Notes: generated by a model not told the origin, from the sequence alone. Positions 18,990 through 32,253 are shown, counted from the stretch's first letter. The stretch is DNA of 64,000 nucleotides from Microtetraspora glauca (GCA_000721275.1 JOFO01000032.1:49893-113892), one strand, 5' to 3'. Numbers and translations: made by a program.

Positions 18990-20345
18990 TCAGCGGACGG
19001 GGGTGCGGGCGGCCTGGTCGGCGGTCGTCCGTCGTCCGCGCCGTCGCAGCATGAGGATGCCGAGGCCGGCGCCCACGCCCATGAGCACCAGCCCGCGCAC
19101 CCAGACTCCCGCCTCGATCTGTGTCGCCAGGACGACGCACGACAGGGCGCCGAGCACGGGTACGGCCGTGGGGGCGCGGAAGTGGTCGGCGGGGGCGGAG
19201 CGGTCACGCCGCAGGACCAGGGCCGCGGTGTTCACGAGGAAGAAGACGACCAGCAGGAGCAGCACCAGGGTGCCCGCCAGGACGTCGACCTCGCCGGTCG
19301 CGGCGAGGAACGCGGACACGATGGTCGTCGCCGCGATCGCGGCCCAGGGAGTGCGCCGGTTCGGGAGGACGCGGGTGAGGAACGCGGGCAGGAGGCCCTC
19401 CCTGGCCATCCCGTACGCCAGCCGGGACGTCATGATGCCGGTGAGGAGGGCACCGTTCGCCACCGCGACCAGCGCGATGAACGCGAACAGCCGCGGCGGT
19501 ACCGCTCCGGCCGCGCGCACCACTTCCAGGAGGGGGCCGTCGGACGTGGCCAGGGTGGCGGTGGGCACGGCGGCGGCGGCCGCCGCGCCGACGGCGGCGT
19601 ACACGAGGCCCGCGGTGGCGAGCGCTCCGAAGAGGGCCCGCGGGTAGGAGCGTGCCGGGTCGAGGGTCTCCTCGGCGACGTTCACGGACGTCTCGAAGCC
19701 GACGAACGAGTAGTAGGCGAGTACGGCTCCCGCCAGCACGGCCGCCGTGGGCGAGGCGGACTCCGTCCCGAGCTGCGTCAGCCTGCCCACGTCGCCGTCG
19801 CCCCGCAGGACGATCCACACGCCGAGTCCCACGATGAGCAGCAGGCCGCTGGTCTCGATCAGGGTGGCGAGCGTGTTCAGCCGGGTGGACTCGCGGATCC
19901 CACGGGCGTTCAGCAGCGCCAGCAGGACGAGGAAGAGGACCGCGACCAGGACCACCGGCACGGTCACGAGGGCGGCGAGGTAGTCGCCGGCGAAACCCCG
20001 GGCGAGCGCCGCGACCGACACGATGCCCGCGGCCAGCATGCAGTATCCGGCGAAGAACCCCACGGCGGGGCCGTACGCGCGCGTGGCGTAGTGGGAGGCG
20101 CCGCCGGCTCTCGGGTACTTCGTCGCCAGCTCGGCGTACGACGCGGCGGTCAGGAGCGCCAGGAGCAGTGCGCACGTGAGCGGTACCCACACGGCGCCGC
20201 CCGACTTGGCGGCGACCTCCCCGATCAGTACGTACACGCCCGCGCCGAGGACGTCGCCGAGGATGAAGAAGTACAGCAGGCGTGTGGTGAGGACCTGGCG
20301 GAGCGGCTGAGGCGCGCCGCCGGTGTCTCGGGGGCGGGAAGGCAT
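18990..20345 (-). CDS. APC-family amino acid permease
   Basis: 451-residue inner-membrane transporter with about 12 hydrophobic segments. The first helix carries LGAGVYVLIGEVA, the substrate-binding G-A-G motif of the amino acid/polyamine/organocation family. SYAELATKYPRAGGASHYA (helix 2-3 region) and YYSFVGFETSVNVAEET (helix 6) are also family-typical. It starts at ATG 20345; the further open frame upstream has no ribosome site. The cytosolic C-terminus is short and basic. Likely a cationic or neutral amino acid permease; the exact substrate cannot be read. It lies upstream of the small acidic ORF and phosphoesterase on the same strand, 150 bases away, so they may share a transcript. Confidence 0.92.
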   Translation of the reverse strand: MPSRPRDTGGAPQPLRQVLTTRLLYFFILGDVLGAGVYVLIGEVAAKSGGAVWVPLTCALLLALLTAASYAELATKYPRAGGASHYATRAYGPAVGFFAGYCMLAAGIVSVAALARGFAGDYLAALVTVPVVLVAVLFLVLLALLNARGIRESTRLNTLATLIETSGLLLIVGLGVWIVLRGDGDVGRLTQLGTESASPTAAVLAGAVLAYYSFVGFETSVNVAEETLDPARSYPRALFGALATAGLVYAAVGAAAAAAVPTATLATSDGPLLEVVRAAGAVPPRLFAFIALVAVANGALLTGIMTSRLAYGMAREGLLPAFLTRVLPNRRTPWAAIAATTIVSAFLAATGEVDVLAGTLVLLLLVVFFLVNTAALVLRRDRSAPADHFRAPTAVPVLGALSCVVLATQIEAGVWVRGLVLMGVGAGLGILMLRRRGRRTTADQAARTPVR

Positions 20346-20595
20346 GGGGTCTCGTCTGTTCTGTCGTCGGGGCGGGGACGTCTGTCGTCTCCCTCGGGAC
20401 AGAGGGCTTCTGACCGCGCAGGACGGGGGCAAACGGGACTTTCGGCAGAGTGTCGGCTTTGGAGGCGCCCCGTGCGCGTCACCGCGCCTGCGCCGGCCCC
20501 TGTCTTACGGATTCGTGACGCGGAAGGCGTTTGGGCGGGGGGTTCGCGGTCAGCCGGGTTCTCGAACGCGGTCCGCTCCCCGGAAGGATTCCGTC

Positions 20596-20700
20596 GTGCC
20601 GGTCATGCTGGTTCTGGTCCTGCTGCTCGGTGTGGGTGTGTCGATGGCGTGGTGGAGCGTCGCCCCCGTACCGCGGGGTGCGCGCCGTGGGCCTCGGTGA
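20596..20700 (+). CDS. Tiny single-span membrane peptide
   Basis: 34 residues from GTG 20596, with GGAAGGA 9 bases upstream and a stop at 20698-20700. One hydrophobic stretch (VMLVLVLLLGVGVSMAWW) is followed by a basic tail (RGARRGPR), giving N-out/C-in or similar single-span topology. It lies 88 bases before the WhiB-like gene on the same strand. The good ribosome site and clean hydrophobic pattern support it, but such peptides can arise by chance in GC-rich DNA. Confidence 0.5.
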   Translation: MPVMLVLVLLLGVGVSMAWWSVAPVPRGARRGPR

Positions 20701-20737
20701 GGCCGGGAGCCGTCCCGTCCCGTTTCACGGACGGAGG

Positions 20738-20762
20738 AACGGTCATGCGAACGGGGACCGTT
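20738..20762 (+). promoter_or_regulatory. Inverted repeat in the leader of the WhiB-like gene
   Basis: AACGGTC (20738-20744) and GACCGTT (20756-20762) form perfect 7-bp arms around 11 bases, ending 26 bases before the wbl start. It could be a small operator or an RNA stem near the ribosome site. Function is inferred only from position. Confidence 0.35.
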
Positions 20763-20788
20763 TCCCTACGCATGTGCAGGAGGCTCAC

Positions 20789-21046
20789 ATGGACGGCTGG
20801 CGCGCGGACGCGGCCTGCCTGGAGGTCGATCCCGATCTGTTCTTCCCGGTGGGGACCGGGGCTCCGGCCCTCGCCCAGGCGGAGGAGGCCAAGAAGGTCT
20901 GCCGGCGGTGTCCGGTGCGGGAGCCGTGCCTGGCCGAGGCCCTGGCGCAGGCGCATCCGCCGTCGGGCGTGTGGGGCGGTCTGACGGAGGGCGAGCGGAG
21001 TGCGCGGAAGCGCCGGGTCAGACGCCAGGCGGACCACCGGCGGTGA
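20789..21046 (+). CDS. WhiB-like (Wbl) iron-sulfur regulator
   Basis: 85 residues from ATG 20789 with GCAGGAGG 7 bases upstream. It has the four-cysteine pattern of Wbl proteins: C10 (ADAAC), C38 and C41 (CRRC), and C47, which bind a 4Fe-4S cluster. The G-V-W-G-G turn follows at 60-64 and a basic tail (RSARKRRVRRQADHRR) takes the place of the DNA-contacting end. Wbl proteins act with primary sigma factor region 4 in redox- or development-linked control. It is not one of the long developmental types. It lies next to the signalling island at 21-32 kb, but co-regulation is not shown. Confidence 0.92.
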   Translation: MDGWRADAACLEVDPDLFFPVGTGAPALAQAEEAKKVCRRCPVREPCLAEALAQAHPPSGVWGGLTEGERSARKRRVRRQADHRR

Positions 21047-21076
21047 CCGGCCGCCGGGCCCCGGCCCTCCGGGACG

Positions 21077-21384
21077 CTACGGCTGGAGGGGGAGGCGGGC
21101 GCGGACGCGCTTTCCTTCCGGGGCCGGCTCCACCGTGACGCCGCCGCAGATGGCGACGACGATCTCGACGCCATGCTGGCCGACTCGCTGACCACCAGCT
21201 GCGCGAGCTCCACACGCTCCTCCCCGACCGGCCCCGGCAGCACATCCGAGGCGGCCGCCAGGAACTCGGCCGTGAAGGCGCGGGCGGCGGCCATCGCTCC
21301 CACCCGGGCGGCCTCGTCGTAGACGACTCCCGCCGACAGCAGGGGCTCCGGGGTCGCGCGGTCCGCGGCGATCGTGTCCGTCAT
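21077..21384 (-). pseudogene. Anti-sigma-type ATP-binding protein (HATPase_c) with internal deletion
   Basis: The front reads MTDTIAADRATPEPLL up to ELAQLVVSE, the N-terminal half of streptomycete RsbW-like ATPases. Then the frame is lost. In a shifted frame the ending reads VGQHGVEIVVAICGGVTVEP and PEGKRVRARLPLQP, with a stop at 21077: the G2-box-like end of the same family. What is missing is the segment with the N-box asparagine and the first glycine box (normally about 35-40 residues). The junction is at about 21185, at the sequence GTCGGCCAGC. Without the ATP site the product cannot phosphorylate an anti-anti-sigma protein. Confidence 0.7.
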
Positions 21385-21498
21385 CGCGCTGGTACTCCCC
21401 TCGTCCTTGGGCCGTCGGCCGGGCTCCTCGTACCCGCCTTTCCCCTCTTCGCGGTTCCCACACCGACCGCAACGCGGATCACACCCGCCGACAGCGTG

Positions 21499-22650
21499 TC
21501 AGGGGGACCCGTGCCAGTCGAGACAGAGTACGAGGACGGCGTCCGGTACGCCACGGGGAGCCGCGCGGAGGGCGCGGACCACGGCCCGGGGGACGTCCGC
21601 GCCCTCCTGGGTGCCGTCGCCGGTGAGGGCGCGGGCGACGGGGCCGTCCGGCGCCTCGTGGCCGTCGCCGGAAGGGGGCTCCGGGGTGCCGTGGGCGACG
21701 AAGACGAGCCGGTCGCCGCGGCGCAGGCGCAGGCGCTGGGGGGTGTAGACGGTGTCCTCGAACATGCCGAGGGGCAGTTGGCGGTCGAGGTCGATGCGTG
21801 CGGTGCCGGTGGAGCGGACGCGCCAGAGCGCCGGGGAGCCCGCGTCCACCGCCTCGGCCTCGCCGGTGGTCAGGTCGAGCCGGAGCAGCAGGGCGGCGAG
21901 CGGGTGCTTCCCGCGGAACTGTCCGTAGAGGGCCTGGTCGGTGAGGCTGGCCTGGGTGACCAGGTCGAGTCCGGCGCGCCGGGCGTTGCGGAGCGCCGTC
22001 AGGGCGAGGGTGGTCGCCAGGGCTGCGGGGGTGCCGGGGCCCGCGCCGTCGGCGACGACGACCACCAGGTCCCGTTCGGTGGCGCTCCAGTCCAGGAGGT
22101 GTCCGCCGGAGGTGTAGGCGGGCTCCCAGTGGGCGTGGAGGTCGAAGGCGGGGCCCGTGCAGGCCCGGCCCGGCAGGGTGTCCCACTGCATCTCCCCGTC
22201 GACGCTGAGGGCGTGCGTCCTGCGGGTGCGACGGTACAGGTCGGTGTGGCGGTCGGCGACGCGCAGCGCGTGGCCGAGGGTCTCGGCGACGCGGGCGAGG
22301 CTCGCGGTGGTGTGCGGGCCGGAGCGGTCGGCGGGCAGGGTGACGACGAGGACGCCGTACCGGTCGCCGCGGACCGTGACGGGGAGGTAAATGGTCGCCG
22401 TGGGCCCGACATCACGGAAAAGATATGGTTGCTGGGTGCGGAAGACGCGGCCGGCGGGACCCGAGTCCAAGGGGGCGTGCGGCGTTCCCGCAGGTGCCTG
22501 GACGGGCGCCACGGGGCGCAGGGTCGTGAATCCGTAGTCGACGAGCAGCAGGTCGGCGGAGGTCGCGGCGTACAGGTCCGCGAGACTGGTACGGAGGGAG
22601 TCCAGGAGGAGGTGTGGTGCCGCCCCGCGCAGTGCGCTTTCCACTGTCAC
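21499..22650 (-). CDS. GAF-like plus SpoIIE/PP2C-type protein, degenerate active site
   Basis: 383 residues from GTG 22650, chosen because it gives the same length as the paralogue at 23419-24579. The N-terminal 130 residues are GAF-like (LLLVDYGFTTLRPV, IYLPVTVRGDRYGVLVV), followed by a SpoIIE-type PP2C domain (EMQWDTLPGRAC onwards). The usual metal motif GGDWYD is GGHLLDW (first Asp lost), the second is ADGAGPG (Asp201 kept, His of GHG lost), and the SDG/TDG motif is VAHGTPE (Asp lost). The end DAVLVLCLDWHG is conserved. It is probably a weak or dead phosphatase acting as a binding partner. Divergent from the MarR gene at 22758. Confidence 0.85.
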   Translation of the reverse strand: MTVESALRGAAPHLLLDSLRTSLADLYAATSADLLLVDYGFTTLRPVAPVQAPAGTPHAPLDSGPAGRVFRTQQPYLFRDVGPTATIYLPVTVRGDRYGVLVVTLPADRSGPHTTASLARVAETLGHALRVADRHTDLYRRTRRTHALSVDGEMQWDTLPGRACTGPAFDLHAHWEPAYTSGGHLLDWSATERDLVVVVADGAGPGTPAALATTLALTALRNARRAGLDLVTQASLTDQALYGQFRGKHPLAALLLRLDLTTGEAEAVDAGSPALWRVRSTGTARIDLDRQLPLGMFEDTVYTPQRLRLRRGDRLVFVAHGTPEPPSGDGHEAPDGPVARALTGDGTQEGADVPRAVVRALRAAPRGVPDAVLVLCLDWHGSP

Positions 22651-22757
22651 GTGTCGATCCACCGGACCCGTACCGCCTTCTGGAGAGATGTGGAGATGAC
22701 CGGTCCGCCGCACGGCCGATGTCGTCGGCCCCGGACGTCCGAGGAGTGTCGGCAGAC

Positions 22758-23270
22758 ATGACAAGCAACCCCGCCCCGTCGCCGGGGGAGCCGCAGCGGA
22801 CGGCCGAGGCCGCCCGGGAGCTCATCGAGCTGCTGGAGGTGCTGTGGGAGCGCGGCCGGGACATGGTGTCGTCGACACCCGTCTCGGCGAGTCAGCTGCG
22901 CGTGCTGTACAGCCTGGACCGCGAGGAGGGCATCAGCCTGCGCACCCTGGGTGACCTGCTGGGTTCCGCGCCGCCCTCGGTGAGCCGCATGTGCGACCGG
23001 CTGGAGGCGCTGGGCTTCGTGCAGCGGCTGCCCAGCCCCGTGAGCCGGCGGCAGCTGGAACTGCACCTGACCGTGCACGGGAAGGCGTACCTGCGGGACC
23101 TCAGGGCCCAGCGCGAGGAGGCCCTGCTGGCGGTCATCGCCGGCATGTCGCCGACGAGCCGCAAGGCGCTGCTGCGGGGGCTCACCGGCTTCCAGGAGGC
23201 CCTGGACGGGAACGGACCGGCCGCCACGTCATCCTCCCGGACGCCGCTGAAGGACGTCAGTTCGGCCTGA
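22758..23270 (+). CDS. MarR family transcriptional regulator
   Basis: 170 residues from ATG 22758; an ATG at 22719 would add 13 residues and neither start has a strong ribosome site. The winged helix spans about 40-110: SASQLRVLYSLDREEGISLR, GDLLGSAPPSVSRMCDRLEA, then the wing SPVSRRQLELHLTVHGKAYL. Terminal helices (RELIELLEVLWERGRDM; SPTSRKALLRGLTGFQEAL) form the dimer. It is divergent from the degenerate PP2C gene, with about 107 bp between starts, so it probably controls that gene. Next to PP2C/STAS genes such MarR proteins may link an external signal to the network; the ligand is unknown. Confidence 0.88.
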   Translation: MTSNPAPSPGEPQRTAEAARELIELLEVLWERGRDMVSSTPVSASQLRVLYSLDREEGISLRTLGDLLGSAPPSVSRMCDRLEALGFVQRLPSPVSRRQLELHLTVHGKAYLRDLRAQREEALLAVIAGMSPTSRKALLRGLTGFQEALDGNGPAATSSSRTPLKDVSSA

Positions 23271-23400
23271 TCGCCGTGGACCGCCCGCGCCTGCCGGGCC
23301 GCACGCCCCACGTCGTCATCGCCACCTCATCGCCACCCCTCCGGCCGTCCTCGACGGCGTTCTTCCGGTCAGCCCGCCTGATGTTGCCTCAAGGATACAG

Positions 23401-23414
23401 TTGCCGCACGGCAA
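23401..23414. promoter_or_regulatory. 14-bp palindrome, also found at 31763-31776
   Basis: TTGCCGCACGGCAA: perfect 6-bp arms TTGCCG/CGGCAA around CA. It lies 5 bases after the stop of the minus-strand operon (23419) in the convergent gap with marR. The same arms around TA lie at 31763-31776 ahead of that operon. Possible regulator site; see findings. Confidence 0.45.
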
Positions 23415-23418
23415 TTGA

Positions 23419-24579
23419 TCACGCGGTGCCGTGCCAGTCGAGGCAGACGACCAGGGCGTCGTCCTCCAGCGGGCCGCCGCCGTGGTGGGCGGCGAGCTCC
23501 CGGAGCACCGCCTGCGGCACCTGAGCGGGCGGCAGCAGACGCGTCCCCCGCAGCGCGCGGGCCAGCGCCCGGTCGCCGTAGCTCTCCCCCGCGGGCGACA
23601 CGGCCGCGTACACGCCGTCGCTGCCGAACAGCAGCCGGTCGCCCGGCCGCACGGCGAACCGCTCGGGGACGTACACGCTGTCCTCGAACATGCCGAGCGG
23701 CAGCTGCGCCTCGAACGCGACGGACTCCACCGTCTGCCCCCGCTGCCGCCACAGCCGGGGCGAGCCCGCGTCCACGGCCTCCGCCTCGCCCGTGGCCAGG
23801 TCGAAGGAGAGCAGCAGCACCGACACGAAGGCCTCGCCCCGGTAGTGGGCGTACACGGCCTGGTCCGCCAGGGCGGCCTGGTCGGCCAGGGAGAGACCGG
23901 CGCGGCGCGCGTTGCGGAGCGCGTTGATCGCGAGGTTCGTCAGCAGGGCCGCCTCGATGCCCTCGCCCATGCCGTTGGTGACCGTCAGGGTCAGCCGGCC
24001 GCCCGACACCGACCAGTCGTAGTTGTCGCCGAAGATGGCGTACGCGGGCTCCAGATGGGCCGCCAGGGCGAACTCGGGGCGGGCGCACGCACGGCCGGGC
24101 AGCAGCTGCCACTGCATCTCGGCCGCGAGCGTGAGCCGCGTCGCCCGCCGCGCCAGGACGTACAGGTCCGTGTCGCGCTCGGCCACCAGGATCTCGTGGC
24201 CGAGTGCCTCGCAGACCTGGGCGAGCCCGGGAAGCAGCGGCCTGAGGTCGGCCTCCGGGGGCAGCTCGGCCGTCAGGACGCCCAGCCGGTCCCCGCGGAC
24301 GGTGACGGGCAGGTGGAGGCGCAGCTCCCCCGGCTCCCGGACCACGTGCGGCTCCTGGGAACCGAAGGCGCGCCCCTGGGGACTGTCGTGGATCGGCACC
24401 GACGGCTCCGCCCCGGAGTCCTGCCCGACGAGCTGGAGGGTCCGCACGCCGTAGTCGGCCAGGCGGAGCTCCACTCGCCGCACCCCGCAGCGCTCCCTCA
24501 GGGCGTCCTCGACCACCCCGACGAGCCGGTGCGGAGCGGCCCGGCGGAGCGCCTGCTCGATCTCGGCGATCTCGTGCAC
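23419..24579 (-). CDS. GAF-like plus SpoIIE/PP2C-type protein, one metal ligand lost
   Basis: 386 residues, last gene of the kinase operon and paralogue of 21499-22650. GAF-like N-terminus (VELRLADYGVRTL, LHLPVTVRGDRLGVLTAEL), then a SpoIIE PP2C domain from EMQWQLLPGRAC. The first motif keeps both aspartates (GDNYD, D185 and D188), but the canonical D-G-M-G-H-G is NGMGEG, with N202 replacing a metal-binding Asp. The SDGV and DDALVVCLDWHG motifs are intact. Activity is therefore doubtful but not excluded. It starts 9 bases after the STAS gene stop, so the two are coupled; the STAS phosphoserine is its most likely target. Confidence 0.88.
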   Translation of the reverse strand: MHEIAEIEQALRRAAPHRLVGVVEDALRERCGVRRVELRLADYGVRTLQLVGQDSGAEPSVPIHDSPQGRAFGSQEPHVVREPGELRLHLPVTVRGDRLGVLTAELPPEADLRPLLPGLAQVCEALGHEILVAERDTDLYVLARRATRLTLAAEMQWQLLPGRACARPEFALAAHLEPAYAIFGDNYDWSVSGGRLTLTVTNGMGEGIEAALLTNLAINALRNARRAGLSLADQAALADQAVYAHYRGEAFVSVLLLSFDLATGEAEAVDAGSPRLWRQRGQTVESVAFEAQLPLGMFEDSVYVPERFAVRPGDRLLFGSDGVYAAVSPAGESYGDRALARALRGTRLLPPAQVPQAVLRELAAHHGGGPLEDDALVVCLDWHGTA

Positions 24580-24588
24580 GGTCCTCCT

Positions 24589-24957
24589 CTAGCGCGCGCC
24601 GGCGGCCGCGGCCAGCGCGTCCGCCACGCCGTCGTGCGGCGGGATCGTCATCGTCACGCCGGTGATCTCCAGGATGCGGCGCACGGCCGGCGTCGGCGCG
24701 GCGAGGTACAGGTCGCCGCCGGTCTCGCGGGCCCGGTTGACCGCCCTGATCAGTATGTTCAGCCCGGAGGAGTCCATGAAGGCGAGGGCGGACAGGTCGA
24801 GGACGAGACGGAGCCGCCCCCGGCGGAACTGCTCCGTGAGCAGCTCCTCCAGCCGGCCGGCCGTCTCCATGTCGAGCTCGCCCTCCACGGACAGCACCGC
24901 CGTGCGGTCGTCGCGGGTCTCGACGTCGACTTTCAGGTTCGGTTCTCGCTCGGACAT
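24589..24957 (-). CDS. STAS-domain anti-anti-sigma factor
   Basis: 122 residues from ATG 24957 with GCAGGGAAG just upstream; the longer frame to 25071 is not needed. A single STAS domain: TAVLSVEGELDMETAGRLEE, LVLDLSALAFMDSSGLNILI. S63 in the DSSG turn is the position phosphorylated in SpoIIAA/RsbV. Unphosphorylated protein binds an anti-sigma kinase and frees the sigma factor; PP2C proteins reset it. It is flanked by two PP2C genes in the same operon, the expected partners. The local RsbW-like gene (21077-21384) is broken, so its kinase partner must be encoded elsewhere. The context resembles streptomycete sigma-B-type networks. Confidence 0.93.
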   Translation of the reverse strand: MSEREPNLKVDVETRDDRTAVLSVEGELDMETAGRLEELLTEQFRRGRLRLVLDLSALAFMDSSGLNILIRAVNRARETGGDLYLAAPTPAVRRILEITGVTMTIPPHDGVADALAAAAGAR

Positions 24958-25054
24958 CTTCCCTGCTTTCCATGGGGGTCGGGGCAGTGGGGGTCGAGGC
25001 AGGCAGTCAGGGTCTGGGCAGTGGGGGCTGTTCGCGGGGTGATGGGGGGGCGGG

Positions 25055-27588
25055 TCAGGACACCTGGACACCGACCACGCACGTGTCGTCGTCCGTGTCC
25101 GACTTGCTGCGCGCCAGCAGCTGGTCGAGCCGGCGTTCGAGGCTGTCGGACGGCTGCCGGGCGGCGGTGAGCAGCTGGGCGACGGATTCCTCGACGGCGG
25201 TGTCCCGCCGCTCGACGAGCCCGTCGGTGTACATGAGCACCGTGTCGCCCGGTTCGAGCCGCAGCTCCGCCTCCTCGTACTCGGCCTCCGCGAGGGCCCC
25301 CAGCAGGAGCCCGCGCAGCAGCGGCAGGTCGTCCGCGTCCTCGCCGCGGACCAGCACCGGCGGGAGGTGGCCCGCGCGGGCCCAGCGCAGCGTGCGGGCG
25401 GCGGGGTCGTAGATGCCGCAGACGGCGGTGGCCGTGACCTGGGCGGTGAGGTGGTGGGCGACGCTGTTGAGCCAGGACAGCAGCTGCCCGGGGCCCGCGC
25501 CGGTGACGGCGAGGCCGCGCAGGGCGTTGCGCAGCACCACCATGCCGGTGGCCGCCTCCACGCCGTGGCCGGCGACGTCCCCGACGCAGAGGAGCACCTT
25601 CTTGGACGGCAGCACGACCGCGTCGTACCAGTCGCCGCCGACCAGGGACTCGGTCTCGGCCGGGCGGTAGCGCACCGCGACGTCGATGCCCGGGGCGTCG
25701 AGCGGCGGCTTGGCCGGCGGCATGATGGCGTGCTGGAGCTGGAGGGTGAGCCGGTTGCGCTCCTCGGCCGCCTCCTCCGTCGCCACCAGCCGGTCGCGGG
25801 TGGCGGTGAGGGCGACCTCGGTCCAGTGCTGCGCGGAGATGTCCTGGAAGGCGCCGCGGACGGCCTCGAGTCCTCCGTCGCCGCCCACGGCGGGTTCGGC
25901 GGTCACCCGGATGTGCCGGGTGACGCCGTCGTGGCGGAGCATGCGGAAGGCGGTGGAGCCCACCCGCCGCTGGTCGAGCACCTGCTGGAGGAAGCGGCGG
26001 ATGGTGCCCGCGTCGTCGGGGTGCGCGTGGGCGGCGAGGTCGCGCAGGGCGACCGGCGGCTCCGTCGGCCGGCGGCCGAACAGCTCGTACAGCTCGCCGT
26101 GCCAGGTGATCTCCCCCGTGAGGAGGTCCTCCTCGAAGGCGCCGACGCGGCCGAGGCGCTGGGCGTGCTGGAGGAGGCTGGCCAGGCGTGCCGACTCGTC
26201 CTCGACGCGCCAGATGAGCAGGACGCTCGCGCCGAACCGGCTGATGCTGAGGTCGGCGGGGAAGGCGAGCGGCACCTGGTCCACCAGGGCGGTGAGCCGG
26301 ACCCGGCGGGCGCGGAACGGCTCCCCCGTGGCGTAGACCCGCTCGATCCGCTCGAAGAGCTCGCCGCCGCCCGCGGTCGCCGGATACGCCTCCAGGAGCA
26401 GGGCCCCGTCGACGGAGCCGCGGGGCCGTCCGGCCGGGTCCTGGAAGTGCGCGTTGGCGTGCCGTATGCGGAAGTCGACCAGCTTCCCCTCCTCGTCCAG
26501 GTGCGGGGTGAGGACGAGGGCGGGGTCGTAGAGCCCGTCCGCGAGTCCGGCCAGCGCCGCCGCCCCGTCCCCGCCGGGCACCGGGAGGCCGTCGGGGACG
26601 GCGAAGCCCGCCGGGGACGCCTCGGGCAGCGCCTCCAGGGTGTGGGCGCAGAGCTCGGCGAGGGCCTCGATCTGGCGCTCCACGGCCTGCGGCAGGGGGT
26701 CGAGCGGGCGGGCCCAGCAGATCTCCAGGACGCCGTGGATCCGGCCGCCGGTCCCGGCGGGGACGACGACCCGGCCGCCGTCGGGGTGATGGGCGCGGCC
26801 GATGGAAGGGATGCCCGCGGCCGCCAGCGAGGCGTACCGGACGGTGCCGCGCCCGACGAGCGCCTGGCGGGCCGCGGTGGTCACCCCCGGCGGCACGTAG
26901 TGCCAGCGGGCCGCCTCGTCCGCGCCGAAGCCGGCGTGGCCGCGGAGGCGGAGCGAGGTGTCGGGGCCGGTGGTCCAGATCGCGACGGCGACGGCGCCCA
27001 GGGGTTCGAGGGCGTGCCGGAGCAGCGACTCGGCGACGGCCTGGGTGTCGCCGGCGCTGAGCGCCGCGCTCTCCGCCGTACGCAGCCGCAGGGCGACCGA
27101 GGCGGCGGGGGCGGTGGGCTGGTCGGTGGCGGACGGGCGGGCGGCGGCCTCGGCGGTCGCGGCGGGTTCGCCGACGGCCGTCCGCACGAACTCCTCCGCC
27201 GCCTCGGCCATCCGGTCCCGGGACGCCTGGTTGATGATGTCCGCCGCCAGTTCGAGACGGGAGACCCCGGCCCGGTCGGCGAGCTCCGCGAGCTGCCGGG
27301 CGGCCTGGGCGGGGCCGCAGCCCAGGCGCTCGACGATGACCCCCTTGGCGAGTTCGATCAGGGCGCGGCCCTCTGCCGCCGCCTGCGCGGCACGGACTTC
27401 GCCGCGCAGGCGTTCCACCGTGGCGGCCAGCCGTCCGTCGACGGACGCGTCGTCGACGGTCGGATCGACGGCGGTGGTGCCGGGGACGGCGGGCGGGTCG
27501 GGGACGGCGGCGGACGCCTCGACGACGGCCGACGTCTCGGCGGCGGCCGGGGCCGGGCGGGGGATGCGGGGCGGTCCCGCGGGGGCGG

Positions 27589-27592
<4 letters not shown>
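25055..27592 (-). CDS. ANTAR-GAF-PAS-PAS-SpoIIE phosphatase
   Basis: 845 residues. An ANTAR-like RNA-binding domain lies at about 55-125 (ALIELAKGVIVERLGC, AARQLAELADRAGVSRLELA), then a GAF domain at about 170-320 and two PAS-like domains at about 365-460 and 465-610 (LHDEEGKLVDFRIRHAN; FEEDLLTGEITWHGELYELF). The SpoIIE PP2C domain spans about 624-845. Here all metal ligands are present: GGDWYD (D654, D657), GDVAGHG (D672), YTDGL (D790) and the DDDT end. This is the only intact-looking phosphatase of the island and the likely enzyme that reactivates the STAS protein. It starts at GTG 27592, overlapping the kinase gene stop by 4 bases. Confidence 0.92.
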
Positions 27593-31662
<4,070 letters not shown>

Positions 31663-31762
31663 GCCCCATCCTCGTTCCCCACCACGCTTGCGTATGCGGA
31701 TCGTCCGGCCCGCCGCGCGCCGGACGTCCGCTCCCCCGAGACGGCTCCGGCTGCCACGATCG

Positions 31763-31776
31763 TTGCCGTACGGCAA
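31763..31776. promoter_or_regulatory. 14-bp palindrome upstream of the kinase operon
   Basis: TTGCCGTACGGCAA, a perfect palindrome in the divergent gap between the kinase gene (start 31662) and the DUF5133 gene (start 31948). Its arms equal those of 23401-23414 at the other end of the operon. A candidate operator for one or both promoters. Confidence 0.5.
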
Positions 31777-31947
31777 TCATGACGACACTACCCTTCCGTG
31801 ATCCACGGGAGGAGCCCGGTGCCGGATCATCCGGCCGGAACCCGCCCCCTCCCCCGGCGCCCGATCGGCAGGCATGGGACGCCGGAACCCGGGTACACGG
31901 GCGTCGAACCGGGCGGTCCCCCGCCCCGACGACGAGGGGAGCAGTAC

Positions 31948-32175
31948 GTGCTGATGGCCCACCCCGCGGTCCTGCGCAATCTGATCGAGGAGTACGAGAC
32001 GCTCAAGGTGCTCCAGGCCGGAAACGGCGGCGAGGAGGTACGGCGCCGCATGGACGACCTCGCCTACACGCTGTGCGTCTCCACCGGTACGCGTGACGTG
32101 GACGCGGCGCTGATCGCGGCCCGCCACCGCCTGCCGGGCGCACGCCCCGAGGACGACTCGCTGCTGAGCGTCTGA
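31948..32175 (+). CDS. DUF5133 family small protein
   Basis: 75 residues from GTG 31948, preceded by GAGGGGAG. The sequence MAHPAVLRNLIEEYETLKVL at its start is the hallmark of DUF5133, short actinobacterial helical proteins. In the middle, MDDLAYTLCVSTGTRDVDAA also fits the family. Members are often found beside stress-signalling genes; here it is divergent from the hybrid kinase and could be controlled with it. No biochemical role is known to me. A strong hairpin follows the gene. Confidence 0.85.
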   Translation: MLMAHPAVLRNLIEEYETLKVLQAGNGGEEVRRRMDDLAYTLCVSTGTRDVDAALIAARHRLPGARPEDDSLLSV

Positions 32176-32253
32176 GCGGGGGCCGCACGCGGGGGGCTGC
32201 GCCCGGTGCCTCCGACGACGGAGGCGCGGTACGGAGCACCCCCACACACGGCC

